Of a stretch of 64,000 nt of DNA, positions 8,171 through 16,937 are shown piece by piece. Each line of letters opens with the position of its first letter. The stretch's first letter is position 1. The stretch covers positions 46,205 through 110,204 of the forward strand of contig CAMDPX010000002.1 in the NCBI GenBank assembly GCA_945905295.1, in the 5' to 3' direction. Source of the DNA: Planctomyces sp. SH-PL62. GTDB lineage: Bacteria; Planctomycetota; Planctomycetia; Planctomycetales; Planctomycetaceae. The position numbers and the translations under genes are program-made. The notes under the pieces were generated by a model. The model was not told where the DNA came from. It did not search any database and was given only the letters and a program-made list of their open reading frames with translations.

Positions 8171-9466
8171 ATGCGAATGCTCGGTCTTATTCTCGTCGTC
8201 GTATTCGTTGGTCAGCAGGGAGACGCTGAGGAGTTCGGCTATCAGAAGGAAGTCGCCGTCCGCGAGGCGACTCGGCTGGATTGGGTCTTCGCAAATGCGA
8301 ACCAGAGCGTGACCAATCCTCCGGCTGAATGGTTGGAGGGCTACGACTCGACCAAGCAGCGGTACGAATTGTTCGTGCCGGCAGCGGCCAAAGCAGCGGT
8401 TCCAAAAACCAACGCCAAACTGAAAGGGAAGAATGCCGAGCCGGCGAATCCGGGATTGCCGCTGGTGCTGTTCATCTCGGCGGGAGATCAGCCAGCGGGT
8501 TGGAGCCAGCTTCAAACCGTCTGTCAGCAAAAGGGGATCGCCTTCGCGAGTCCCTACAACGCGGGCAACAACACCCCGATGCCGCATCGCATTCGGTTGC
8601 TGTTCGATGTGCTGGATGATGTTCGGCGAAGGCATCGCATCGACGCGGATCGGACCTACATCGCCGGCTTCTCCGGCGGCGGCCGAGTCGCTTGTGGGAT
8701 CGCCTTCTCCTTGCCGGAGCTCTTTGGCGGAGTGATTCCCGTCTGCGCGAGCGGCGACCTACGTGAAGAACCGTGGCTGCGGCATCGCGTCATCGATCGG
8801 CTGAGCGTTGCGCTGATCACCGGCACTGGCGACTTCAATCGCGGAGAAGTCGAACGCTTTCGAGGTCCAATGCTGGCCGACATGGGCGTTCGCACGAAGG
8901 TCACAACGGTCGACAAACTCGGTCACGGCATTCCCGATGCGAAGACGTTTGCGGAAGTGATCGACTGGCTCGATGCGGGCGCGGCCGATCGGCGGAAGGT
9001 AGCGGCGAAATATCCCGCCAGCCGCATTGGTTCGGACGCAACACCGACTCGCGACGAGTGGGCGAAATCATTGCTCACCGAGGGACAGTCGCGGCTGAAA
9101 GATGCCAAGACGCTGTACTCCGGCTTGATGCAGTTGCAAGGGACGATGCAGCGTTGGCCGGACGTGAAAGCGGCGGACGAGGCGAAGCGGATCCTGCTCG
9201 AATACGAAGCTCGCCCAGAGAAGCCGTGGGAAGAAGACGACATCGACGAGCAACGCCGCTTCTTGATCGCCCGCGCACGGGCCTTAGATGCGTACGCCAC
9301 CGGCGAGTTGCCGCCGCAATACGCCAACCAGCGCAAGGACATGTTGGAAGCGGCCATCAATCTATGGCTGCTCGTCGTCCAAGACGGACAGGATGACAAG
9401 GCCGTCGACGACGGCCAGCGACGCTTGCCGAAGTTGAAAGCCATGCTGATGGCGGAAGAAAAGTAG
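8171..9466 (+). CDS. Secreted alpha/beta-hydrolase (esterase-like)
   Basis: 431 residues from the ATG at 8171. The N-terminus MRMLGLILVVVFVGQQ is a short signal peptide, so export is expected. Residues about 65-270 form an alpha/beta-hydrolase core: strand 'LPLVLFISAG', nucleophile elbow 'IAGFSGGGRVACG' (Ser168) and a later 'TVDKLGHGIPD', which probably supplies the His. This resembles the phospholipase/carboxylesterase and feruloyl-esterase groups. The C-terminal 150 residues are helical and charged and look like a planctomycete-specific extension. The substrate is unknown. The start is 10 bases after the previous stop, without a clear Shine-Dalgarno, so translational coupling is likely. Confidence 0.75.
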   Translation: MRMLGLILVVVFVGQQGDAEEFGYQKEVAVREATRLDWVFANANQSVTNPPAEWLEGYDSTKQRYELFVPAAAKAAVPKTNAKLKGKNAEPANPGLPLVLFISAGDQPAGWSQLQTVCQQKGIAFASPYNAGNNTPMPHRIRLLFDVLDDVRRRHRIDADRTYIAGFSGGGRVACGIAFSLPELFGGVIPVCASGDLREEPWLRHRVIDRLSVALITGTGDFNRGEVERFRGPMLADMGVRTKVTTVDKLGHGIPDAKTFAEVIDWLDAGAADRRKVAAKYPASRIGSDATPTRDEWAKSLLTEGQSRLKDAKTLYSGLMQLQGTMQRWPDVKAADEAKRILLEYEARPEKPWEEDDIDEQRRFLIARARALDAYATGELPPQYANQRKDMLEAAINLWLLVVQDGQDDKAVDDGQRRLPKLKAMLMAEEK

Positions 9467-9497
9467 ACCGGTCACTCCGAGGCTGTGAAAGAATTGA

Positions 9498-9558
9498 TAG
9501 CTGAACTCGCCAGAGTTCAGTTTTCTCGGCGAATTCCGAAGTCTGGCGACTTCAGCTA
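9498..9558. repeat. Inverted repeat between convergent genes (possible two-way terminator)
   Basis: The arm beginning TAGCTGAACTCGCCAGA at 9498 pairs with the arm ending at 9558, with small mismatches. It sits in the 148-base gap between the stop codons of two convergent genes, where a bidirectional transcription terminator would be expected. No T-tract follows it, so it may equally be a repeat element. Confidence 0.55.
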
Positions 9559-9614
9559 CCCAAACCTTCACAGGCTCTCCGTGACCGGAACGTTCAAGTC
9601 ACGGAGTGACTCGT

Positions 9615-10943
9615 CTACTTTCGCTCCGCTTCGCGAAGCACCGGAATCGTGCAGTCGATGACCAGCCACGACAGAGCACAAAGCGCATAGACCACTCCAA
9701 CGATCACAAACACCGGACGCCAACCGTGATGTTCGGCGACGTAACCGAAGACTCGCGGGGCCGCGATGAACGCGATGCCGGCGATCGTATTGCTGAATGC
9801 AAACACGGATGCGGTAGCGCGGCCGCCGATGTCCGACACCACGCCCCAACTGGATGTCAGGCTCCAGTCGCCGAACAGCTTGATGAAAAATAAAAACGTG
9901 CAGAACACATACGGCCGGTCATAGAACATCAGCGCGGCGAACATCAGTGCCGCCGCCATCCCCTTGCCAAGAAAGCCCACTCCGGAACGTGCCCAGCGGC
10001 GATTCCCCGTGCGGGTGATCCACAAATCATTCAGATGTCCGCCAACAATCCCGGCCAGCGCGCCGCCCAGCAGCGGCAGGGCCGAGTACAAGCCCATCTT
10101 CTTGAACTCCAAGTGATGCACTTCCGAGAGAAATAACGGAATCCAGCTCAAATAAATGTTGTCTGCAAACGTGCTGAGCACGTTTTGCAGGCTCAGCCAA
10201 ATCAGATTGAGCAGCGATCGCGGCGTCATCGACCGGAACATGGTCGCAACGCTCATGCGCTGTGGCGTGGCGACTGGCGATCCGGTGACCGGTGAAGTCT
10301 CCCCTTCGATCAGACGGACCTCGGCGTCGTTGACGCGCGGATGCTCGCGCGGTGAGTTCCGAAATATCGTCGCGAACAACAGCAAGTGGATGACGCCGAC
10401 CGCCACGAGAATCCAGATCGCGGTGCGCCAATCGAACTTCAGCATGTCTACCAGCAGGACCGCGAACACCAGCCCGGAACTCAATGCTCCCAGCCGGCCG
10501 GCGAGGATGCCGACCGCACCTTGCATCGTCGTTCGCACCGCCGGTGGAAACCATGTCCGCGAGACACGGTTGAGGCACGCATACACCGCCGACTGGCCAG
10601 TCCCCAAAGTCACTTGGCCGAACCACAGGACTTTGGCCGAAGGTGCCCAAGCCATCAGCGCCAGTCCGCTGCACCAAACGGCGATCAACCCCGTGAGCAC
10701 CAGATGCACGCCCACCGCATCGGCGGCGATCGCCAGCGGGAATTGAAACAGCGTGTAGCACGCCGCGAAGTCGCTATCAATCCGTCCCAGATCGGTCTTA
10801 CTCAACCCCCATTCCTTCGGCAGCACCGGTTTGATGAACCCGAAGACGTAGCGATGCAGATACAGCAACGCCGAAGTCGCAAACGCCAAAGAGAACACGC
10901 TCCAGCGAACATTCGTCGGCACAGGCTGTTGAGCAACGGTCAC
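9615..10943 (-). CDS. Major facilitator superfamily permease
   Basis: 442 residues from a GTG at 10943 with GGAGAT seven bases upstream. A longer reading to an ATG at 11018 would begin inside a palindromic repeat and is less likely. About twelve hydrophobic segments are visible in two sets of six, joined by a charged central loop near residues 200-235 ('EHPRVNDAEVRLIEGE'). The loop between helices 2 and 3 and the 'NRVSRTWFPPAVRTTMQG' segment resemble the anion/organophosphate symporter branch (hexuronate/glucarate-like transporters). The transported compound cannot be read from the sequence. The protein is an inner-membrane permease. It shares direction with the beta-lactamase-like gene upstream, but a palindrome lies between them. 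Confidence 0.85.
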   Translation of the reverse strand: MTVAQQPVPTNVRWSVFSLAFATSALLYLHRYVFGFIKPVLPKEWGLSKTDLGRIDSDFAACYTLFQFPLAIAADAVGVHLVLTGLIAVWCSGLALMAWAPSAKVLWFGQVTLGTGQSAVYACLNRVSRTWFPPAVRTTMQGAVGILAGRLGALSSGLVFAVLLVDMLKFDWRTAIWILVAVGVIHLLLFATIFRNSPREHPRVNDAEVRLIEGETSPVTGSPVATPQRMSVATMFRSMTPRSLLNLIWLSLQNVLSTFADNIYLSWIPLFLSEVHHLEFKKMGLYSALPLLGGALAGIVGGHLNDLWITRTGNRRWARSGVGFLGKGMAAALMFAALMFYDRPYVFCTFLFFIKLFGDWSLTSSWGVVSDIGGRATASVFAFSNTIAGIAFIAAPRVFGYVAEHHGWRPVFVIVGVVYALCALSWLVIDCTIPVLREAERK

Positions 10944-10978
10944 GGGGCGATCTCCATTGCCAATGTTGGAAGACAAAG

Positions 10979-11044
10979 GCCCGACGAATCGAAGGAGACG
11001 ACGAATGAGGACCGGCATTCGTCGTCTCCTTCGATTCGTCGGGC
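10979..11044. repeat. Palindromic element, family E copy 1
   Basis: The outer arms (from GCCCGACGAATC at 10979 to its complement ending at 11044) are nearly perfect over about 28 bases around a short loop. A second copy with the same arms and a different loop is at 18329-18393. It lies between two co-directional minus-strand genes. Confidence 0.85.
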
Positions 11045-11054
11045 TCCCCTCAAC

Positions 11055-11894
11055 CTACTGATTGATCTTCGGCTTCATTTGCTCAGCCAACGTTTTTCGG
11101 AACGCCTTCTGTTTTAGTTCGACATAGCCACGATAGCCGTCGGGATCGATGAACGGATTCTTCTCAGCGTCTTTCAAACGCTCGTGCTTGGCGATCATGC
11201 CGTAGTACTCGCCGTGCGCTCCCAGAAAGATGTCACAGCGCAGCGATTTCAGAACCTCAAACGTCTTGGCGAAGTCGGCAGTGATCTCCGGATAGTCATT
11301 GTTGTCGACCAGTTGGTATCCCGGATTGACGTTGGGGCTGCCGATGACGACGACGTTGTAATTCTTGTCCCCCTCGGTGACGCGCCAGGCCCAGGTCGTG
11401 CAGCCGCGCGTATGGCCGGGCGTTAGCCGAGCCACCAGTGTCGTGCCGCCGAGTGTCACTTCCTCACGATCCTTGAGAACGCGATCCACTTCGCACTCCT
11501 TCCAGCGGCTGTCCTCATAGAGGTACTGCCCCTTGCCTCCCGATGCGATCACACCATCGTCGCCGCGCATGACGTAGACTTTCGCCCCCGTCAGTTCTTT
11601 CAGCAGTGCGTGTCCGGCGACATGATCGGAATGAGCGTGACTCGCCAGAATGATCTTCATATCGCGCATCTTGAAGCCGAGCGACTCGACCGACGCACGG
11701 ATCAGCGGCACGGTTTCCTCGAAGCCGCTGTTGATCAGGATGTGCCCGTCAGGCGTCGTGATCAGATAAGTCGCCAACGCCTTCGAGCCAACGTAATAGA
11801 CATTGCCAACGACACGATGCCCCGGAAACGCATCGTCCGCGTGGGCCGAACGACAGAACAGCACCGCAATCGCGACGAGGATGAAAGTCCGCAT
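11055..11894 (-). CDS. Subclass B3-like metallo-beta-lactamase (MBL-fold hydrolase)
   Basis: 279 residues from the ATG at 11894, with GGGAGG upstream and a signal peptide (MRTFILVAIAVLFCRSAHA) directing it to the periplasm. All main zinc ligands of the B3 group are present: His86, His88, Asp90 and His91 in 'SHAHSDH', His161 in 'GHTRGCTTW' and His227 in 'LGAHGEYYGM'. The stretch 'GSPNVNPGYQLVDNNDYP' is also typical of B3 enzymes. B3 members hydrolyse beta-lactams including carbapenems, but many environmental homologues have other substrates, so resistance activity is an inference. It is divergent from the haem protein gene at 12143 and shares an intergenic palindrome with it. Confidence 0.8.
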   Translation of the reverse strand: MRTFILVAIAVLFCRSAHADDAFPGHRVVGNVYYVGSKALATYLITTPDGHILINSGFEETVPLIRASVESLGFKMRDMKIILASHAHSDHVAGHALLKELTGAKVYVMRGDDGVIASGGKGQYLYEDSRWKECEVDRVLKDREEVTLGGTTLVARLTPGHTRGCTTWAWRVTEGDKNYNVVVIGSPNVNPGYQLVDNNDYPEITADFAKTFEVLKSLRCDIFLGAHGEYYGMIAKHERLKDAEKNPFIDPDGYRGYVELKQKAFRKTLAEQMKPKINQ

Positions 11895-11974
11895 GAGTAC
11901 GCCTCCCGGGATTCGAGTTTCGATCACAAACTTCGCGCGATCAGTGTATTGGGCCGGCACGGCGAATTCCCATG

Positions 11975-12058
11975 CGCACACGGATGCGAGCGGCGCACAC
12001 GGATGGAAGCGGCCTCATTACTGTCTTCATCCGTGTGCGCCTCTCGCATCCGTGTGCG
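11975..12058. repeat. Double inverted repeat in a divergent promoter region
   Basis: Two direct units containing GCACACGGATG on the left are mirrored by two CATCCGTGTGCG units on the right, giving an 84-base palindrome. It occupies the middle of the 248-base gap between the divergent genes starting at 11894 and 12143. It could be an operator, but its form matches the other intergenic palindromes of the window, so a repeat element is as likely. Nothing else was recognised in the gap. Confidence 0.7.
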
Positions 12059-12142
12059 AAGCCATCTTCTATTTCGAGACCAAAGACAACCCCGCGTTAG
12101 TCATTGCCAACTCACCAGCAACCGTTTGAAATCCCCGCCATC

Positions 12143-15100
12143 ATGAAACAGCACTCCTTCTCAACCGTCGCGGCATTGCTCTTCGCAACGTCGCTCATCG
12201 CCCCCGCGATCACCAAGGCTCAAGCCCCCGACCCCAAAGGGATCGAGTTCTTCGAGCAAAAGATCCGCCCGGTATTGGCACAGCATTGCTACTCGTGCCA
12301 TTCGGACGAGGCTCGCGCCGCCAAAAAGCTGAAGGCGAAACTGTACCTCGATTCGGCCGAAGGACTGCTGGACGGTGGCGAGAGTGGCTCGGTCATCGTC
12401 AAAGGCAAAGGGGCCGACAGTCTGCTGGTCAAAGCGCTGAAGTACGACGGATTGGAGATGCCGCCAACCGGAAAGCTGTCGGACGAAATCATCGCCGACT
12501 TCACGAAGTGGATCGACATGGGAGCTCCCGATCCGCGTGAAGGTCGCAAGCCGGGAGCGGCCAAGCGAGTGATCAACCTCGAAGAAGGCCGCCAGTTCTG
12601 GTCGTTCCAGCCATTGAAAAGCATCACCCCACCGGACGTGAAGAACGCCGACTGGAACCGAACGGCCATCGACCGATTCGTCGCGGCGAAGCACGAAGAG
12701 AAAGCTCTGCGTCCCAATGGACCCGTCAGCAAAGAAAAACTGATCCGTCGCGCGTATTTCGATCTCATTGGTCTGCCACCCACTCCGGAACAGATCGCGG
12801 CGTTCGTGCAGGACGCCTCGCCAAATGCCTTCGAGAAAGTCGTCGACGAACTGCTGCAATCCGAACGCTACGGCGAGCGTTGGGGCCGGCATTGGCTGGA
12901 CGTCGCGCGGTTTGCCGAGAGCGGCGGTTATGAGTTCGACGGTTTCCGCCCCGGCGCGTATCACTACCGCGACTGGGTCATCCGCGCGATCAATGGCGAC
13001 ATGCCCTTCACCGAGTTCGTGCGGATGCAGATCGCCGGCGACAAGCTCTTGCCGGATGACTATCGCGGAGCGGCCGCCACCGGTTTCCTGGTCGCCGGAC
13101 CGTATCCCGGCCAGATCACCGCGAAGACCGTCGAGCGGATTCGCTACGACCAGCTCGACGACATGATCATGACGATCGGCGGTTCGATGCTCGGCCTGAC
13201 GCTCGGCTGCGTCCGTTGCCACGAGCACAAGTACGATCCGATTCCGGCGCAGGATTATTACGGCGTCGCATCCTCGCTGGCGCGAACGGCGCACGGTTCA
13301 AAAACGTATGACCCCGATCCGGCGGCGACTCAACGAGCGGTCGAAAAGCACCGCGCGGATGGCGAGCCGCTCAATGCGGCTCTCAAGAAGTTCGCATCAG
13401 AAGAACTGCCGAAACGATTTGCCGAATGGCAGAAGACGGAACTCGCCAAGCAACCGGAGACACCGCGCTGGCAAGTGCTCGAACCGGTGACGGTCGAAGC
13501 CGAACGATCCTGGTTGAAGATGCTCCCCAACGGGATCGTGGCCCACGACGGAACGTTCGCGATCGAATCCAACGCTCGCCGCCGTCCCCGCGCCGCGCGT
13601 GCGGCCGAGGAATACACCGTTACGACGCACACGTTTCAGAAGAACCTCACGTCGTTGCGGTTCGATGCCTTCACCGAGAAGTCGCTTCCGAAGCGCGGCC
13701 CCGGAGTCAGCGGCGACGGCAGCTTTGAATTGCTGGAGATAAAGGTCACAGCCCGCCCACTCGATCGCGCGAACCTTTCGGCGAGCCAGAGGGCGTTAGC
13801 CCCTGGACAGAGCGATCAAGCGGAATCGTCCGGGGGCTTACGCCCTCCGGCTCGCCAAGATTCTGACAAGCCGATTGAACTGAAACTCAAACCGGTCTTT
13901 GCCGCATTCGAAGATAAGGACCAGCCGCTGGCCAACGTCTTCGATGGCAAACCCGCAACCGCCTGGGTCGTGCGAGCCAATGCCGGCAAAGACAACGCGG
14001 CGATCTTCGAGATTGAAGGAGGACTTCCGGGCTTTGCGAGCGGCACCGAACTGACTTTCGAGTTGAACTTTCGCGATCTCGGAATCGGCCGCGTCCGGTT
14101 CGCGATGAGCACGGAAGCGAACCCAGCCACCTGGGCGGGCGACGTCGCTCCGCAGCATCTCGCGGAGATCCGTGCGACGTTGGCCGCCAACAACAATCTG
14201 ATTCCTGAAGCCGCTCGCGAGCCGCTCGCCCGCTGGTTCAGCCCCTTCGATCTTGAGACCGCGAAGGTCTTCAATACGGTGCGCGATCACGTGAACCGCG
14301 AACCGCGACCGTCGCTGACGGAGGTCTACACCACGATTCCTGGTGGGCAGGATGTCTTCCTGCTGCGGCGCGGTGAGGTCGACAACAAGCAGGGCAAGGC
14401 CGAACCGAGCTTTCTCCAAGTCGTCGCGACCGCCGCCGACAAAGAAGCTCGCTGGTTACCGAAGCCAGCGGCTGGCCAACCAGCAATCGACCCGCGCATC
14501 GGATTGGCGAATTGGATGACCGATGCCGAATTTGGAGCGGGTGCGCTGCTGGCTCGCGTAATGGCCAATCGGCTGTGGCAGCATCATTTCGGCGAGGGGA
14601 TCGTCGGCACCTCGAACGACTTCGGAGCACAGGGCGAGCGGCCCACGCATCCGGAACTTCTCGAATGGCTCGCCGCCGAATTCGTCAAAGGAGGCTGGAA
14701 GCTCAAGCCGTTGCACAAAGCGATGATGCTCACGGCGGTCTATCAGCAATCCAACGACGTCTCGCCGGACAACCTGAAGATCGACTCGCAGAACCGATAC
14801 CTGTGGTATCACAAGCCTCGTCGCCTGGAAGCCGAAATCATTCGCGATGCGCTGCTGGCCGTCGGTGGCTCGCTCGACACGACGATGTACGGCCCCAGTC
14901 TGCTCGACAACACGCCGCGACGCAGCGTCTACCTGCGCGTGAAACGCAGCGAACTGATTCCGTTCATGACGATGTTCGACGCCCCCGAACCAACGCAAAG
15001 CATCGGCGAACGGATCAGCACGACGCTGCCGACGCAGGCATTGACGATGATGAACTCACCGTTCGTCCGCCAGCAGGCCGAGAAACTGGTCGCCCGCATT

Positions 15101-15298
15101 CGCCCCACTGCCGACGTCCCCCTCGAAACCGCCGTTGATCGAGCCTACCAATTTGCGTTCGCACGGTTGCCCTCGAAAGAAGAACGCGACCGGATGCTCG
15201 CCTTCATCACTCAACAGACCGATGCCAACCCCAACATCACCCTGACCGAATTCTGCCAAGTCTTATTCTGTCTCAACGAGTTCGTTTACGTGGACTAG
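12143..15298 (+). CDS. Planctomycete cytochrome c with DUF1549 and DUF1553 domains
   Basis: 1051 residues from the ATG at 12143, where a signal peptide starts. Residues about 30-140 are the Planctomycete-type cytochrome c domain, with haem motif CYSCH and the downstream 'GLEMPP' that supplies the Met ligand. DUF1549 (about 160-400) begins 'FWSFQPL' and contains 'RWGRHWLDVARFAES' and a further 'CVRCHEHKYDPI'. DUF1553 occupies the last third ('NRLWQHHFGEGIV', 'RRLEAEIIRDALL', 'TLPTQALTMMNSPFV'). These proteins are periplasmic, occur in large numbers per genome and are nearly always followed by a DUF1501 protein, as here; their biochemical role is unknown. Residues about 546-571 are a palindromic insertion. 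Confidence 0.93.
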   Translation: MKQHSFSTVAALLFATSLIAPAITKAQAPDPKGIEFFEQKIRPVLAQHCYSCHSDEARAAKKLKAKLYLDSAEGLLDGGESGSVIVKGKGADSLLVKALKYDGLEMPPTGKLSDEIIADFTKWIDMGAPDPREGRKPGAAKRVINLEEGRQFWSFQPLKSITPPDVKNADWNRTAIDRFVAAKHEEKALRPNGPVSKEKLIRRAYFDLIGLPPTPEQIAAFVQDASPNAFEKVVDELLQSERYGERWGRHWLDVARFAESGGYEFDGFRPGAYHYRDWVIRAINGDMPFTEFVRMQIAGDKLLPDDYRGAAATGFLVAGPYPGQITAKTVERIRYDQLDDMIMTIGGSMLGLTLGCVRCHEHKYDPIPAQDYYGVASSLARTAHGSKTYDPDPAATQRAVEKHRADGEPLNAALKKFASEELPKRFAEWQKTELAKQPETPRWQVLEPVTVEAERSWLKMLPNGIVAHDGTFAIESNARRRPRAARAAEEYTVTTHTFQKNLTSLRFDAFTEKSLPKRGPGVSGDGSFELLEIKVTARPLDRANLSASQRALAPGQSDQAESSGGLRPPARQDSDKPIELKLKPVFAAFEDKDQPLANVFDGKPATAWVVRANAGKDNAAIFEIEGGLPGFASGTELTFELNFRDLGIGRVRFAMSTEANPATWAGDVAPQHLAEIRATLAANNNLIPEAAREPLARWFSPFDLETAKVFNTVRDHVNREPRPSLTEVYTTIPGGQDVFLLRRGEVDNKQGKAEPSFLQVVATAADKEARWLPKPAAGQPAIDPRIGLANWMTDAEFGAGALLARVMANRLWQHHFGEGIVGTSNDFGAQGERPTHPELLEWLAAEFVKGGWKLKPLHKAMMLTAVYQQSNDVSPDNLKIDSQNRYLWYHKPRRLEAEIIRDALLAVGGSLDTTMYGPSLLDNTPRRSVYLRVKRSELIPFMTMFDAPEPTQSIGERISTTLPTQALTMMNSPFVRQQAEKLVARIRPTADVPLETAVDRAYQFAFARLPSKEERDRMLAFITQQTDANPNITLTEFCQVLFCLNEFVYVD
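13780..13856. repeat. Family A palindrome inserted in-frame in the DUF1549/1553 gene
   Basis: The arms begin GGCGAGCC and end GGCTCGCC, with GGGCGTTAGCCCC / GGGGGCTTACGCCC inside. The frame is kept; the encoded peptide reads 'RALAPGQSD...GGLRPPARQ'. It falls between the DUF1549 and DUF1553 domains. Confidence 0.85.
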
Positions 15299-15312
15299 AA
15301 GAAGGATGGCAA

Positions 15313-15363
15313 AATCATGGTTCACAAGATCATGTCTTTATGATTCTGTGATCCATGAATTTG
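15313..15363. repeat. Imperfect inverted repeat over a possible start codon
   Basis: AAATCATGGTTCACAAGATCAT on one side is mirrored by ATGATTCTGTGATCCATGAATTT. The ATG at 15355 lies within the right arm, which is why the later ATG at 15376 was preferred as the start of the next gene. Confidence 0.5.
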
Positions 15364-15375
15364 CCAAAAACAAAC

Positions 15376-16788
15376 ATGATTCAACTCCCCTCACGCCGCC
15401 GCTTCCTCCAAGACAGCGGCCTCGGATTCGGTTCCCTGGCACTCGCGTCTCTTCTCAACCAAGAGACAAACGCGAATCCACTGGCTCAGAAGCAACCGCA
15501 GTTCGCGGCGAAGGCCAAGTCCGTCATTTGGCTCTTCATGACCGGTGGTCCTTCGCAAGTCGACACCTGGGATTACAAACCGGAACTGCAAAAGCGGGAC
15601 GGCCAAGATCTTGCCGGAGCCGATCCGAAGACCGGCTTCTTCACGACCAGCGGCAAGTGCCTGAAGTCGCCGTTCGAGTGGCGGCAGCACGGCGAGTCAG
15701 CCACCTGGGTTCCGGACATCTTTCCGCACCTGTCGCAACACGTCGATGAGATGACCTTCATCCACTCGATGTATCTGCGGCAGAACAATCACGCTCCGGC
15801 GGCCATCGAATTGATGTGCGGCACCAACCGACCCGGCCTGCCAGCGATGGGAGCCTGGATGACTTACGGACTCGGTGCCGAGAACCAGGATCTCCCTGCC
15901 TACGTCGTGCTGCATGACACTCGGCCGCGCGGCGACGACCAGATCTGGTCGGCTGGTTTCTTGCCGAAGACGTATCAGGCGCTGACGCTCGACGCCCGCC
16001 GCAAAGAGGCGATCGACAACCTCGCCCGCGACGGCAAACACAGCGACGCGCAACAGCGAGCACAACTCGAATTGATTCGCACGTTGAACCAGGAGCACGC
16101 CGCGACTCGCGCGACGCAAGCCGACCTCGCCGCGCGGATCAACTCCTACGAACTGGCCTATCGCATGCAGATGGCCGCTCCTGAAGCGCTCGACATCGCG
16201 AAAGAGTCCGAAGCGACTCACAAGCAATACGGCATGGACCAACCCGAATGCGCCACGTTCGCGCGGCAATGTTTGATCGCTCGGCGATTGGTGGAGCGAG
16301 GCGTTCGCTTCGTGCAGATCTTCGCCGGCAAAGGGGTCGGCGGTGACGGCAGCGTCAACGATGTGCCGTGGGATTGCCATTCCGACTTGCAGACGAATCA
16401 CCGCTCGAACGGCCTGCACACCGATCAGCCGGCCGCCGCGTTGCTGGCCGATCTCAAGACGCGCGGCTTGCTGGAAGACACGCTGGTCATCTGGGGCGGC
16501 GAGTTCGGCCGCACGTCAGATTCGCAAGGAGCCAAGGGCCGAGACCACAACCCGAACGGCTTCACCATCTGGATGGCCGGCGGCGGCGTGAAGCGCGGTC
16601 TGCATTACGGAGCGACCGATCCGTTCGGCTACAAAGCGGTCGAGAAGAAGGTCCACGTCAACGATCTCCACGCCACGCTGCTGCACCTGATGGGGCTCAA
16701 CCACGAGGAACTGACCTATCGCTTCAACGGCCGAGATTTCCGACTGACCGACGTTGCCGGAAGCGTGATCAACGAGATTCTCGCGTAA
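15376..16788 (+). CDS. DUF1501 protein with Tat-type signal
   Basis: 470 residues from the ATG at 15376. Another ATG at 15355 is possible but lies in an inverted repeat. The N-terminus has a twin-arginine-like signal, 'SRRRFLQDSGLGFGSLAL', so export in a folded state is likely. The DUF1501 pattern is complete: 'KSVIWLFMTGGPSQVDTWDYKP' early on, 'DTLVIWGGEFGRTSDSQG', 'GRDHNPNGFTIWMAGGGVK' and a final 'VNDLHATLLHLMGL'. This family belongs to the alkaline phosphatase/sulfatase superfamily fold and is the standard partner of the DUF1549/DUF1553 gene, here 77 bases upstream. The enzymatic role is not established. Confidence 0.92.
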   Translation: MIQLPSRRRFLQDSGLGFGSLALASLLNQETNANPLAQKQPQFAAKAKSVIWLFMTGGPSQVDTWDYKPELQKRDGQDLAGADPKTGFFTTSGKCLKSPFEWRQHGESATWVPDIFPHLSQHVDEMTFIHSMYLRQNNHAPAAIELMCGTNRPGLPAMGAWMTYGLGAENQDLPAYVVLHDTRPRGDDQIWSAGFLPKTYQALTLDARRKEAIDNLARDGKHSDAQQRAQLELIRTLNQEHAATRATQADLAARINSYELAYRMQMAAPEALDIAKESEATHKQYGMDQPECATFARQCLIARRLVERGVRFVQIFAGKGVGGDGSVNDVPWDCHSDLQTNHRSNGLHTDQPAAALLADLKTRGLLEDTLVIWGGEFGRTSDSQGAKGRDHNPNGFTIWMAGGGVKRGLHYGATDPFGYKAVEKKVHVNDLHATLLHLMGLNHEELTYRFNGRDFRLTDVAGSVINEILA

Positions 16789-16803
16789 TTCGCAACGAAG
16801 AAA

Positions 16804-16917
16804 CCCCACTGAGCTTGCCTCAGTGGTTCACGGGCTTCTGCACTACGCACGCGAGTGTTCGCCGTGATTCGGACGTAGTGCAAAAGCCCGCAAGCCACTG
16901 AGGCAAGCTCAGTGGGG
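16804..16917. repeat. Long inverted repeat between convergent genes
   Basis: CCCCACTGAGCTTGCCTCAG at 16804 is matched by its complement ending at 16917, and a second inner pair (CGGGCTTCTGCACTAC / GTAGTGCAAAAGCCCG) extends the stem. It fills the gap between the convergent DUF1501 and DUF1552 genes. It may terminate transcription both ways; no T-tract is seen. Confidence 0.8.
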
Positions 16918-16937
16918 AGTGCTTGATTGAAGCGCGA

